A DNA stretch of 64,000 bases from Microbacter sp049976245 (GTDB lineage Bacteria > Bacteroidota > Bacteroidia > Bacteroidales > Paludibacteraceae), in assembly GCA_049976245.1 (NCBI GenBank), contig JBMFIQ010000010.1, forward strand, positions 9,289-73,288. The letters run 5' to 3'. Shown here piece after piece: positions 9,176 through 17,983 of this stretch. Numbering within the stretch: position 1 is the first letter of the stretch; each line of letters begins with the position of its first letter. The notes beneath the pieces were generated by a model. The model saw nothing but the letters and a program-made list of their open reading frames with translations. It ran no database searches and was not told the DNA's origin. The translations under genes were made by a program, and so were the position numbers.

Positions 9176-9578
9176 ATTAAAGGGCAATTGGTTGATTATC
9201 TTTATGATGATTCTTGCCAACTATATTTTGTTCAACTTATTCGAGCACTTCTTGTTTCTTTTCAGCAACAACAAACTCACGGGGAAAATCTTGCATTCAA
9301 GAACATTCAGGTTCATCCAGAAAGCCGTATCGGCTTTCTGTCAAACCTTTCTGCCGCCTTGTAAAAACACAAAACAGATCAGAAGAAGTTAATAAATAAA
9401 AATCACTCTCTTGCAAGGTCAAAGCTCCAATAAAATATCGTACTTTTGCAAAAAATAAAAAAAGATCGTTTTAATTTGCTATTGATTTGATAAACAATAC
9501 ATAACAAACATCTTCGTTTCTTTGGACGCATCTTTTTTTTGATTTTATACAGCGAATAAAAGCATTGCACAACTCCAC
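9176..9578. other. Intergenic region with a hairpin and the hyf-like promoter
   Basis: A 403-base spacer. A near-perfect hairpin lies at 9318-9340 (CAGAAAGCCG/CGGCTTTCTG, loop TAT) but lacks a T tract directly after it. A TACTTTTG -7 box lies at 9441-9448, about 130 bases before the first hyf-like gene. Short overlapping frames at 9192-9399 have no recognisable content, and I do not call them genes. Confidence 0.5.
9441..9448 (+). promoter_or_regulatory. Candidate -7 box for the hyf-like operon
   Basis: TACTTTTG fits the Bacteroidota -7 consensus TAnnTTTG; the next TTG upstream (9411) is 27 bases away, so the -33 element is weak or absent. The leader to the first start codon would be about 125 bases. 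Confidence 0.45.
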
Positions 9579-11606
9579 ATGAATCTCATTACCTTTTTTT
9601 TGATCCTTGTTTTGGTTCCCGTGATCATGATTCCTTTCGCTAATGAAAAGAATCAACGCATCATACTTTTAACATCTGAGTTTTTCCTTTTTCTTTTCAC
9701 CGGTTATTACGCCATTGAAGCCTTACTGGGGAATCAAATCATCCTGCAAATGGTTGGTTTGCCCGTGACAGGAACGCTTTCCGTTGTGTTGGATCCGTTG
9801 GCTGCATGGTTTATGCTCATCATCAATTTCACTTTCCTTACAGGAGCGCTTTACGGCAGCCAATACATGAAAAGTTACGGTGGAAGAAAAAACGCATTAT
9901 CCATCCATTGGATCAGTTATGTATTGACTCATGCCGGTTTGTTGGCTGTATGTGTGGTACAAAACATGCTTTTATTTTTAGTGGTTTGGGAAATCATGGC
10001 CATCGGCTCATTTTTCCTGGTCATTTTTGAAAGCGAAAAATCGAAAACCCTGAAAGCCGGAATGAATTATTTAATCCAATCACACATTGGCATTTTATTC
10101 TTAATGATTGCTTTTGGCTGGGTTTATGCCGAAACATCTTCTTTCTCTTTTGATGCCATCAAAACCTTTGGACAACATGGCTCCACCATTCAAAATATCA
10201 GTTTGATGTTACTGTTATTCAGTGGATTTGCCTTTAAAGCCGGTTTTGTTCCATTTCACACGTGGTTGCCTCATGCACATCCGGCTGCACCGGCTCATGT
10301 TTCGGGTGTTATGTCTGGCGTTCTGATTAAAATCGGCATTTACGGCATATTGCGAATGCTGTTACTTTTGCCGGAAGCCTCACTTTTAATGGGCATTTTC
10401 ATTCTCATCATATCTTTGATCACAGGCATTTATGGGGTGATGTTGGCCATTGTGCAACACAATTTGAAAACCTTGCTCGCCTATCACAGCATTGAAAACA
10501 TCGGAATTATCGGCATAGGAATGGGAGTTGGCAGCATCGGTATTGGAATTAACAGTTTTCCTTTAGCAGTTTTAGGTTTTGCCGGTGCATTGCTGCATAC
10601 GCTGAATCATTCGTTGTTTAAATCATTGCTTTTTTTCGGAGCCGGTAACGTATATCAAGCCACACATACGGTCAACATTGAATCATTCGGCGGTTTAATA
10701 AAAAAAATGCCCCAAACGGCCTTCTTATTTCTCATTGCATCATTAGCCATTAGCGGGTTGCCTCCTTTTAACGGATTTGTATCTGAATTTCTGATTTATT
10801 CGGGATTGATCAATGGCATGATTCACGGATGGTTTTTCTATATTTTGCTTTTAGCCATCTCCATTTTAAGTCTTTCATTAATCGGCGGTTTAGCCATTCT
10901 TTGTTTCACAAAAGCATTTGGAACTATCTTTTTAGGATCGCCCCGGCACCCTTTTCAACACGAACCATCAGAACGATCGATAACCACGTTAATTCCCATG
11001 TATGCCATCGTTGCGTTGATTGTAGCCATTGGGATTTTCCCATCAGTGTTTGTCAACGCTTTGTGGCTGCCGGTGCAGCAATTTGTGGGCGTCGTACCTA
11101 TACCAATCAACGGCTCAATAACCTCATCGCTTGAGGTTGTTCAACATGTGGGCATTGCCTCACTACTGTTTATGGCCATCGTTGGAATCATCTGGTTGAT
11201 TCGATCGCGGTGGACAAAAAAAGCGGTCGTCAATACGGGAGAAACATGGGGTTGCGGATATGAAGCTCCCAATGCAAAAATGCAATACACGGCAAGTTCG
11301 TTTGTCAGGAGTTATAGAAAGTTGGCTGAGCCGATTTTGCAGTTTCATAAAAAGAAAAAAGAGATCAACGGCATCTTTCCGGAAGAAATTTATCAATCAA
11401 CCCATGCGCTCGACCGAATAGAAACAGCATTGATTCATCGTCCGATCAAATGGATGCGATATGCCATGAACCGTTTTTCGTTCTTACAAAACGGAAGTTT
11501 GCAATTTTACATTTTATACGGACTGATTTTTATTGCTTTGCTGATTGCTATTCCGTTTTTTAGTTCCCTGTATCAATTTTTAATTCATTTCTTCAATCCC
11601 TTTTGA
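9579..11606 (+). CDS. hyfB: HyfB-like antiporter-type proton-channel subunit
   Basis: 675-residue polytopic membrane protein of the NuoL/MrpA/HyfB superfamily, expected to move protons or sodium across the cytoplasmic membrane. The conserved channel residues are visible: E138 in the WEIM segment, K220 in SGFAFKAGF, and K251 in SGVLIKIG, with HTWLPHAHPAAPAHVSG between the last two. The C-terminal tail contains ETWGCGYEAPNAKMQYTASS, which is characteristic of HyfB/HycC rather than NuoL. It begins a six-gene operon in the order B-C-E-F-G-I with gaps of 1-27 bases. The redox subunits of that operon are degenerate, so what drives this pump is unclear. Confidence 0.88.
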   Translation: MNLITFFLILVLVPVIMIPFANEKNQRIILLTSEFFLFLFTGYYAIEALLGNQIILQMVGLPVTGTLSVVLDPLAAWFMLIINFTFLTGALYGSQYMKSYGGRKNALSIHWISYVLTHAGLLAVCVVQNMLLFLVVWEIMAIGSFFLVIFESEKSKTLKAGMNYLIQSHIGILFLMIAFGWVYAETSSFSFDAIKTFGQHGSTIQNISLMLLLFSGFAFKAGFVPFHTWLPHAHPAAPAHVSGVMSGVLIKIGIYGILRMLLLLPEASLLMGIFILIISLITGIYGVMLAIVQHNLKTLLAYHSIENIGIIGIGMGVGSIGIGINSFPLAVLGFAGALLHTLNHSLFKSLLFFGAGNVYQATHTVNIESFGGLIKKMPQTAFLFLIASLAISGLPPFNGFVSEFLIYSGLINGMIHGWFFYILLLAISILSLSLIGGLAILCFTKAFGTIFLGSPRHPFQHEPSERSITTLIPMYAIVALIVAIGIFPSVFVNALWLPVQQFVGVVPIPINGSITSSLEVVQHVGIASLLFMAIVGIIWLIRSRWTKKAVVNTGETWGCGYEAPNAKMQYTASSFVRSYRKLAEPILQFHKKKKEINGIFPEEIYQSTHALDRIETALIHRPIKWMRYAMNRFSFLQNGSLQFYILYGLIFIALLIAIPFFSSLYQFLIHFFNPF

Positions 11607-11607
11607 T

Positions 11608-12516
11608 ATGGTTAGTCTGACAGTCATGATCGTCGCCAGTTTTTTCATTTCGGGTATCATTGTCCGAACCAAAAGCATGGCATCAGGACGAAAAGGGCCC
11701 GGCATCATGCAGCCGATGAAAGACATCGTGAAATTGTTCCGAAAGGGATCCGTGTACAGTACCACATCCAGTTGGATATTTAAAATTGCCCCAACGATTT
11801 ACATATCGTCGTTGTTGATGGCCATGACTTTTCTGCCGATTGGATCGAGCAAAGGGTTATTTGCATTCAATGGCGATTTTGTCTTTTTTGCCTACGTTTT
11901 AGCCACAGGCAAATTTTTCAGCATCATTGCCGCCTTGGATACCGGGAGCAGTTTTGAAGGAATGGGAGCCAGCCGGGAAGCTCTTTTTTCAATGTTGGCC
12001 GAGCCTGCATTTTTCATTTTAATGGGATCGCTGGGGTTACTTTCGGGTTACAGCTCGTTTGAATCCATTTTTCAAACCATGCATTACGGATCAACCATCA
12101 GTTATGCGCTGGCATTTATTGCCACTTTCATTTTATTGATGTTGGCCATGATCGAAAACAGCCGCATGCCCATTGATGATCCCAAAACCCATTTGGAATT
12201 GACCATGATTCATGAAGTGATGATTTTGGACAACAGCGGTTTTGATTTAGGATTGATCATGTTGGGATCCAACTTCAAATTCATCATTTACGGGACATTG
12301 ATTGCCAATCTGTTTATGGGAAGCATGCCTCTTTATGATACCATTCCATTGTTTTTCCTCATTCAGGCAGTTTATGGCGTTTTGATCGGCATCATTGAAT
12401 CTTTTATGGCGCGTTATCGAATGACTCAAAACGCACAATTTATACTCATTCTCTCATCACTGTCTCTGTTGATGATGTTTGGAGTCATCATGTTGTTGAA
12501 CAAAATTAATTTATAA
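11608..12516 (+). CDS. hyfC: HyfC-like membrane subunit (NuoH homologue)
   Basis: 302-residue membrane protein related to HycD/HyfC and NuoH, the subunit that joins the peripheral arm to the antiporter subunits. Two family stretches are clear: RKGPGIMQPMKDIVKLFRKG near the N-terminus and SRMPIDDPKTHLELTMIHEV in a cytoplasmic loop around residues 186-205. The second is diagnostic for HycD/HyfC and differs from NuoH (compare this window's true NuoH at 19581). The acidic and histidine residues of the loop are kept. It starts one base after the previous gene's stop. Confidence 0.9.
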   Translation: MVSLTVMIVASFFISGIIVRTKSMASGRKGPGIMQPMKDIVKLFRKGSVYSTTSSWIFKIAPTIYISSLLMAMTFLPIGSSKGLFAFNGDFVFFAYVLATGKFFSIIAALDTGSSFEGMGASREALFSMLAEPAFFILMGSLGLLSGYSSFESIFQTMHYGSTISYALAFIATFILLMLAMIENSRMPIDDPKTHLELTMIHEVMILDNSGFDLGLIMLGSNFKFIIYGTLIANLFMGSMPLYDTIPLFFLIQAVYGVLIGIIESFMARYRMTQNAQFILILSSLSLLMMFGVIMLLNKINL

Positions 12517-12521
12517 AACAA

Positions 12522-13151
12522 ATGACCACCATTTTATTGATCATATTTATCATCTCGCTGCTCTATTTTTCGATAGCCAATCGATTGATGACTTATGTGA
12601 AAATTTTAGTCATTCAGGGCATCTTACTTTTTGGTGTAGCGTTGATTGAATTGATTGAAATCAATCTGATCAATTTGCTTTTTATTTTATTTGAAACAAT
12701 CATCGTCAAAGCCGTTGCCATTCCACTTTTTATGCAATACATCATTAAAAAGAACAAAATTACGCGGGAAGCCGAGCCCTATGTTCCCTATTTTGTTTCG
12801 TTGATTGTGGTCAGTTTTATTGTGGTAATCACCTTTTTGATTGCCAATTACATTCATGACATTTATCTGAATAAAATCTATTTTATTGCAGCCCTATCGG
12901 CTCTTTTTAGCGGACTTTATTTTATCAGTACACGTCGAAAAATCATTACACACGTCATTTGTTATGTGTTGATCGAAAATGGCGTGTTCATTTTGTCGTT
13001 GGCAGTAGGTCACAACATGCCGATGTTGGTTAATTTGGGCATTCTTTTGGACGTTTTTGTCAGTGTCTTTTTGTTGGGTATTTTTGTCAATAAGGTTGGC
13101 GACGTGATCAACGAAGGCGACGTAACGCAATTGAGCAACATCAAAGATTAA
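12522..13151 (+). CDS. hyfE: HyfE-like membrane subunit
   Basis: 209-residue, very hydrophobic protein with about six to seven transmembrane segments, resembling HyfE, whose C-terminal half corresponds to NuoK. A family-like stretch is CYVLIENGVFILSLAVGHNMPMLVNLGILLDVF, in which the membrane-embedded glutamate of IENG and the aspartate of LLDVF are typical of the group. It sits between the HyfC-like and HyfF-like genes (gaps 5 and 11 bases), the usual hyf order. Small hydrophobic subunits are poorly conserved, so gene order carries much of the assignment. Confidence 0.8.
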   Translation: MTTILLIIFIISLLYFSIANRLMTYVKILVIQGILLFGVALIELIEINLINLLFILFETIIVKAVAIPLFMQYIIKKNKITREAEPYVPYFVSLIVVSFIVVITFLIANYIHDIYLNKIYFIAALSALFSGLYFISTRRKIITHVICYVLIENGVFILSLAVGHNMPMLVNLGILLDVFVSVFLLGIFVNKVGDVINEGDVTQLSNIKD

Positions 13152-13162
13152 ACGTTAACTCA

Positions 13163-14590
13163 ATGATTATCTATTATTTAATTGGTTCACTTTTGATTTC
13201 AACCGGATTGTTTTTCAATCGAAGAACAGCCGTGAATACCTTGTTGGTGTGGCTTTTCATTGCGTTACAAATTGGGTTTACCGTTGTTTCCTTTCTCCAT
13301 CAAAACACGGAAGAAGCCGGCTATTTTGCTCCCGATGCATTGTCACTCTTAATGACAGTCACCTTGACCATCATTGCCATACCCACTTTGTTGCATCGAT
13401 ACGATTATATTTACGGAGAAAACGATTCTCCCGGGCAACGGGGATTGTATTTCGGATCGATGGTCATTTTCATGATGGCGCTCACGGCCGGCTATATGGC
13501 TTCTCACATTGCCGTGACGTGGATTTTTGTGGAAATAACCACATTGAGCGCTTCCGCATTGATTTTTCATCGTCGAAATGCCGGTTCCATTGAAGCCACC
13601 TGGAAATATATTTTTGTCAGTTCCATAAGTTTGGTTTTTGTTTTTATTGGCATTTTGTTGTTAAGTCTTTCATTGGGAAATCAATATCAAAGTGGCATGC
13701 AATACGTTACACTCAACCGTTTGGCTTCTTCACTTTCTCCATTCTGGCTCAAGATATCCTTTATTTTTGTCTTTGTCGGTTACACGGCCAAACTTGGATT
13801 GGTGCCAATGTACACAGCCGGCATAGACGCTAAGGACAAAGCGCCGACACCACCTGCTGCTCTGCTCTCGAGTGTTTTGATGAATTTAGGATTTGTCGGC
13901 ATCTTTCGCATGTACGTGATCACCGCTCACAGCGCCATTCACGATTGGGTAAACCACATCATCATGATCACTGCATTGCTCTCTGTTTTTGTTGCTGCCG
14001 TATACATGTTGAAAGTCAAAAATGTGAAACGCATGTTGGCCTATTCGAGCATTGAGCACATGGGAATTGTGATGATTGGCATTGCCGTTGGTGGAATAGG
14101 ATATTATGCTGCCATTCTGCAACTTATACTTCATTCATTTGTAAAGTCTTCTCTTTTTTTACAGGTTGGACATCTTTACAAAACTTTCAAAACAAAAGAG
14201 ATTTATTCCATTGGTAATTATTTCAAATACAATCCGTCAGGGGCGATCTTTTTATTGCTGGCTTTTTTAGGCATTGCCGCCATTCCGCCTTCAGGACTTT
14301 TCGTCAGTGAATTTTATTTGGTCATTGCGTTGATTCAACAACAATATTGGCTCATTCTGTTAATTCTGCTGCTGTTATTGACCATTATTTTATGGGCGTT
14401 TGGGAAAAACATTTTTAAAATGCTGTTCGTACCGGTTGAGCATTTTACCGCTCCGTTGAACCGAAGAAATGACCGATTCGAAATCGTTTCACAATACGTG
14501 CTATTGTCCTTGATTGTCTATTTAGGATTTTTTCCGCCAGCAGGATTTGTTTCGCTGATACAGACGGTCATTCATTCTATAAGCTATTGA
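13163..14590 (+). CDS. hyfF: HyfF-like antiporter-type proton-channel subunit
   Basis: 475-residue polytopic protein of the NuoN/MrpD/HyfF family, a second ion-translocating subunit of the same complex. E124 in WIFVEITTLSA and K210 in GYTAKLGLVPM occupy the positions of the channel Glu and Lys pair; the loop AKDKAPTPPAALLSSVLM matches the family's conserved proline-rich segment. A further lysine follows in LHSFVKSSLFLQ. Retention of these charges indicates that ion translocation is under selection. It ends one base before the large-subunit gene. Confidence 0.88.
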   Translation: MIIYYLIGSLLISTGLFFNRRTAVNTLLVWLFIALQIGFTVVSFLHQNTEEAGYFAPDALSLLMTVTLTIIAIPTLLHRYDYIYGENDSPGQRGLYFGSMVIFMMALTAGYMASHIAVTWIFVEITTLSASALIFHRRNAGSIEATWKYIFVSSISLVFVFIGILLLSLSLGNQYQSGMQYVTLNRLASSLSPFWLKISFIFVFVGYTAKLGLVPMYTAGIDAKDKAPTPPAALLSSVLMNLGFVGIFRMYVITAHSAIHDWVNHIIMITALLSVFVAAVYMLKVKNVKRMLAYSSIEHMGIVMIGIAVGGIGYYAAILQLILHSFVKSSLFLQVGHLYKTFKTKEIYSIGNYFKYNPSGAIFLLLAFLGIAAIPPSGLFVSEFYLVIALIQQQYWLILLILLLLLTIILWAFGKNIFKMLFVPVEHFTAPLNRRNDRFEIVSQYVLLSLIVYLGFFPPAGFVSLIQTVIHSISY

Positions 14591-14591
14591 T

Positions 14592-16091
14592 ATGCAAGCT
14601 ATTATAATAAAGAATTATCAAAGAATCCCGTACGATTCCATTCCCATTCTTTCGTACGATCTTTTCAAAACCGAGATTTTAGACACATTGATGCATGATG
14701 AATCATCACACTGCATCAACTATTTTGGAGTTGCTCAAGAAAAATCGATTCGACTCATTTGCTGCATTGCCAACGACACCACGCATTCCATAGCGGTCGT
14801 TTCAACGGTCGTTTCACCGTCAAACACGCTTGATTCGCTCACTGCTCAACGACTTGAATTTCACATTTTTGAACGAGAAATTCACGAACAATTCGGAATT
14901 AATTTTGCCGATCACCCATGGCTCAAACCGGTTCGTTATTCGTTCAATCGACATCAATCCAATGAAATCATTGCCAATTATCCTTTTTATAGCGTTGACA
15001 GTGAAGAATTTCACGAAGTAGGCGTTGGTCCCATTCACGCCGGGATTATCGAACCGGGTCATTTTCGATTTATTTGCAACGGAGAAAAAATTGTTCATCT
15101 TGAGATTCAATTAGGATATCAACATCGAGGCATTGAATCATTGTTTTTAAGCAAAAAATCGCTGTTGCAACGATCGGTTTTGTCCGAAAACATTGCCGGC
15201 GATACCGTTATTGGCCATGCAAGCACTTTTGCACGGGTTTGGGAAAGCCTCAGTGAGCAAGCCATTCCACCTTCCATTCAAAAAGAACGCACCATTGCCT
15301 TGGAGCACGAACGCATAGCCATCCATACCGGTGATCTTAGTGCTATGTGCACCGATTTGGCGTATCAATTGGGAAGCGCCGTTTTTGGACGATTGCGAAC
15401 TCCAATCATCAATTTCTTTCAGGAATGGGCCGGAAACCGATTTGCTAAAGGATTGATTCGTCCGGAAAAAACAAATTTCCCGTTCACGAGGCAAACAGCA
15501 GAACGTTGGACGCAAGTTATTGATGCTTTTGAACCTGATTTTTTAGAAATGTACGATAAACTGTCCGATCTTCCTTCGGCGCTGTCGAGAATGGAAAAAA
15601 CGAGCATTGTGACCGCTCAAACGGCAAAAAAAATTGGTATGGTGGGTATGAGTGCCCGTGCCAGCGGGGTGAAACGCGACATTCGCAGTTCTCATCCCGA
15701 AGGTTGGAGCTCAATGCCACATCAACCCATTATTAAAAAACACGGGGATGTTTTTTCGAGGATACAAATTCGAAAAGAAGAAGTAGTACAATCCATAGGC
15801 TACATTCGACAATGGATCAATGAAATGGACTATGATCCATCAGCAATGAATATGCCTGCAAAAGAAGCACTTCCTAATTCGTTTGTCATTGGACTTACCG
15901 AAGGATGGCGTGGCGAAATATGCCATTGTGCCATAACGAATCAACAAGGTGAATTAATCCTTTACAAAATCAAAGATCCATCCCTTCATAATTGGCTTGC
16001 ATTGGCTTTAGCAGTAAGAAACAACGAAATTTCGGATTTCCCGATCTGCAACAAAAGTTTTGATTTATCCTACTGCGGGCACGATTTGTAA
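14592..16091 (+). CDS. hyfG: HyfG-like fused NuoC/NuoD subunit lacking NiFe ligands
   Basis: 499 residues: a NuoC-like N-terminal domain (about 1-140, with EREIHEQFGINFADHP) fused to a NuoD/hydrogenase large-subunit domain (GHFRF, LGYQHRGIE at 174-182). In true group 4 NiFe hydrogenases, ligands come from RxCGxC and a C-terminal DPCxxC. Here the first site reads SENIAGDTVIGH at 198-209, so the cysteines are replaced by A202 and T205. The C-terminal site reads FDLSYCGHDL, giving S493 and G496 in place of the cysteines. C495 is out of register. The protein therefore should not bind NiFe. Complexes of this kind have been called energy-converting hydrogenase-related (Ehr). The real substrate is unknown. 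Confidence 0.85.
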   Translation: MQAIIIKNYQRIPYDSIPILSYDLFKTEILDTLMHDESSHCINYFGVAQEKSIRLICCIANDTTHSIAVVSTVVSPSNTLDSLTAQRLEFHIFEREIHEQFGINFADHPWLKPVRYSFNRHQSNEIIANYPFYSVDSEEFHEVGVGPIHAGIIEPGHFRFICNGEKIVHLEIQLGYQHRGIESLFLSKKSLLQRSVLSENIAGDTVIGHASTFARVWESLSEQAIPPSIQKERTIALEHERIAIHTGDLSAMCTDLAYQLGSAVFGRLRTPIINFFQEWAGNRFAKGLIRPEKTNFPFTRQTAERWTQVIDAFEPDFLEMYDKLSDLPSALSRMEKTSIVTAQTAKKIGMVGMSARASGVKRDIRSSHPEGWSSMPHQPIIKKHGDVFSRIQIRKEEVVQSIGYIRQWINEMDYDPSAMNMPAKEALPNSFVIGLTEGWRGEICHCAITNQQGELILYKIKDPSLHNWLALALAVRNNEISDFPICNKSFDLSYCGHDL

Positions 16092-16118
16092 CCATGTGTA
16101 ACTCAAAAGTCAATTACT

Positions 16119-16871
16119 ATGATTCAAACTTTGAAAATTCTTTATCATCAAGGGAAACAATACATTCCGGATGTCATCACGGCTGAAGCCGCAGGCATTT
16201 TCAGAGGACGTCCCATCATCAGCAATGCACACGTTGATGAAGAGCGATTGACGGCTTTATGTCCAACCAATGCCATCGGCAAAGGGCCTGTTTCCATTGA
16301 TTTAGGACGATGTCTTTTTTGTGGCGAATGTGCGGTACAATTTCCCGAAAAAATTCATTTCACAAAAGATTTCAACCTTTCATCCAACGATCGAAGCCAA
16401 CTCATTGTTAAAGAAGGTGTTGATGGATCCATTCAAATGAATGAAACCCACATTCGTCAAGAAATTCGTTCATTGCTGGGACGTTCCTTGAAATTACGGC
16501 AAGTTTCGGCAGGAGGAGACAACAGTTGCGAGTGGGAATTAAACGCATCAGGAAACGTCAATTTTGACATTGGCCGTTTCGGGATCGAGTTTGTTGCATC
16601 GCCACGTCATGCTGACGGCATTGTAATTACCGGTCCCATCACACAAAACATGGCCGATCCGTTGCAACGATGCTACGATGCCGTTCCCGATCCGAAAATC
16701 ATCATACTGGCAGGTGTTGATGCCATCAGTGGTGGTATTTTTAATGGCAGTCCTGCATTAAATCGTTCATTCATTGATAAATATCCTATCGATTTGTACA
16801 TTCCCGGCAACCCTGTTCATCCCCTCGCCTTCATCAACGGAATTGTTCACTTTTTGGAAATCAAACCTTAA
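16119..16871 (+). CDS. hyfI: Ferredoxin-NuoB-like fusion (HyfH/HyfI-like) with most cluster ligands lost
   Basis: 250 residues. Residues 40-80 are a half ferredoxin: C48 (ALCPTNAI) and C65, C68, C71 (CLFCGEC) make one complete [4Fe-4S] site, while the partner site is absent, its last ligand position being F75. Residues 120-245 are a NuoB/hydrogenase small-subunit domain: SAGGDNSCEWE, DIGRFGIE, LAGVDAISGGIF and YIPGNPVHP. By alignment with CxxC, GxCA and PGC, the proximal-cluster ligands read D134, C137, D201 and N231; only one cysteine is left, so the N2-type cluster should not form. The normal NuoB at 17426 in this window keeps all four. It is the last gene of the operon and is followed by a terminator. 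Confidence 0.82.
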   Translation: MIQTLKILYHQGKQYIPDVITAEAAGIFRGRPIISNAHVDEERLTALCPTNAIGKGPVSIDLGRCLFCGECAVQFPEKIHFTKDFNLSSNDRSQLIVKEGVDGSIQMNETHIRQEIRSLLGRSLKLRQVSAGGDNSCEWELNASGNVNFDIGRFGIEFVASPRHADGIVITGPITQNMADPLQRCYDAVPDPKIIILAGVDAISGGIFNGSPALNRSFIDKYPIDLYIPGNPVHPLAFINGIVHFLEIKP

Positions 16872-16912
16872 TAAATTGCTATATAAACATGGCATTTTTG
16901 AGTATTAAATTT

Positions 16913-16939
16913 AAAAAATTCAAATAAGTTGAATTTTTT
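16913..16939 (+). terminator. Terminator between the hyf-like and nuo operons
   Basis: AAAAAATTCAA (16913-16923), loop ATAAG, TTGAATTTTTT (16929-16939): a hairpin ending in a T tract, 41 bases after the last hyf-like stop. It implies the two operons are transcribed separately. Confidence 0.7.
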
Positions 16940-17050
16940 ACGGCACTCCATTTTTCTTTATAACATTGATTGAAAGCATTATATAAAACAATTAAAGATT
17001 TTTTTCTACAATCTTGGCTCCCTTTAATAGTAAAGAATCATTTAATTGAC

Positions 17051-17058
17051 TAACTTTG
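17051..17058 (+). promoter_or_regulatory. Candidate -7 box of the nuo operon
   Basis: TAACTTTG matches TAnnTTTG and lies 26 bases before the nuoA ATG at 17085. It decides the start of nuoA: the in-frame TTG at 17046 lies upstream of this box and would not be transcribed. No clear TTG lies 20 bases upstream. Confidence 0.55.
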
Positions 17059-17084
17059 CAGTCACAAAAAAAGAATATAAAAAT

Positions 17085-17435
17085 ATGGGACCAGCCTCAC
17101 TTATCGTACTGCTATTCATTGCAATATTTTTTGCCATCGTTGCCGTTTACATTGGCAAAATATTTGGGATATCATCCACAAATCCTGTAAAAAGAGAACC
17201 TTACGAATGTGGTATTGAAACCAAAGGAGAAACTTGGGTTCAATTTCATATCGGTTATTATTTATTTGCCCTTTTATTTTTAGTTTTTGATGTGGAAATT
17301 GTCTTTTTATTTCCATGGGCAACCGTTGTTCGAGAATTAGGCATGGTTGCATTTATTGAAATATTCCTTTTCACCTTGTTCCTGTTTATGGGACTTTTAT
17401 ACGCATATAAAAAGAAAGCACTCTCATGGATGTAA
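17085..17435 (+). CDS. nuoA: NADH-quinone oxidoreductase subunit A
   Basis: About 116 residues from the ATG at 17085 (MGPASLIVLL), with three transmembrane segments. The conserved loop YECGIETKGETWVQF, which contains the family cysteine, and the membrane acidic residues of LVFDVEIVFLFPWA identify NuoA. An in-frame TTG at 17046 was rejected because the promoter box lies downstream of it. The stop overlaps the start of nuoB by 10 bases, indicating translational coupling. First gene of an eleven-gene complex I operon. Confidence 0.95.
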   Translation: MGPASLIVLLFIAIFFAIVAVYIGKIFGISSTNPVKREPYECGIETKGETWVQFHIGYYLFALLFLVFDVEIVFLFPWATVVRELGMVAFIEIFLFTLFLFMGLLYAYKKKALSWM

Positions 17436-17983
17436 AAAAAGAATATATCCCCGAATTTGATGGGGATGCCTATAAGGATGACATGGGAAGGACGAGTTTT
17501 ATTGTTACTTCCGTCGATGCCGTTGCCAATTGGGGTCGAAGCAATTCATTGTGGCCTTTATCCTTTGGGACAAGTTGTTGTGCTATTGAATTAATGAGCA
17601 CTGTATCAGCAAAATATGATTGGTCCCGATTTGGTTTTGAAGTGATGCGTGCCAGTCCTCGTCAATGCGATTTAATCATTGTTTCGGGTACCATCACCTA
17701 CAAAATGGCGCCGGTTTTAAAACGACTTTACGATCAAATGGCAGAACCGCGTTACGTGATTGCCATGGGAGCTTGTGCGGTTTCAGGCGGACCGTTTTAT
17801 TACAACTCATACGCTGTGGTACGCGGAGTTGACAACGTGATTCCGGTTGATGTCTACATTCCCGGCTGTCCGCCTCGACCCGAAGCATTAATTCACGGCA
17901 TGATGACGCTACAGGAAAAAATCAGAAAATCCAAAGCATACGTAATCGAAAAACCTAAAAAAAAGAAGGAACCCAATGACTAA
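17426..17983 (+). CDS. nuoB: NADH-quinone oxidoreductase subunit B
   Basis: 185 residues carrying the terminal N2 [4Fe-4S] cluster next to the quinone site. All four ligands are present: C51 and C52 (TSCCAIELM), C117 (MGACAVSGG) and C148 (PGCPPRPEA). This intact set contrasts with the degenerate paralogue at 16119. The C-terminus is a lysine-rich tail. Coupled by overlap to nuoA before it and to nuoC after it (8-base overlap). Confidence 0.97.
   Translation: MDVKKEYIPEFDGDAYKDDMGRTSFIVTSVDAVANWGRSNSLWPLSFGTSCCAIELMSTVSAKYDWSRFGFEVMRASPRQCDLIIVSGTITYKMAPVLKRLYDQMAEPRYVIAMGACAVSGGPFYYNSYAVVRGVDNVIPVDVYIPGCPPRPEALIHGMMTLQEKIRKSKAYVIEKPKKKKEPND

Noticed and set aside
9192..9399. Small overlapping frames between mlaF and the Hyf-like operon
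   Set aside because: They overlap each other in two frames, contain a strong hairpin, and show no recognisable protein features.
14592..16871. Reading the operon as a functional NiFe hydrogenase-4 or formate hydrogenlyase
   Set aside because: The large subunit lacks both CxxC motifs and the small subunit lacks three of four proximal-cluster cysteines; no formate dehydrogenase gene is present.
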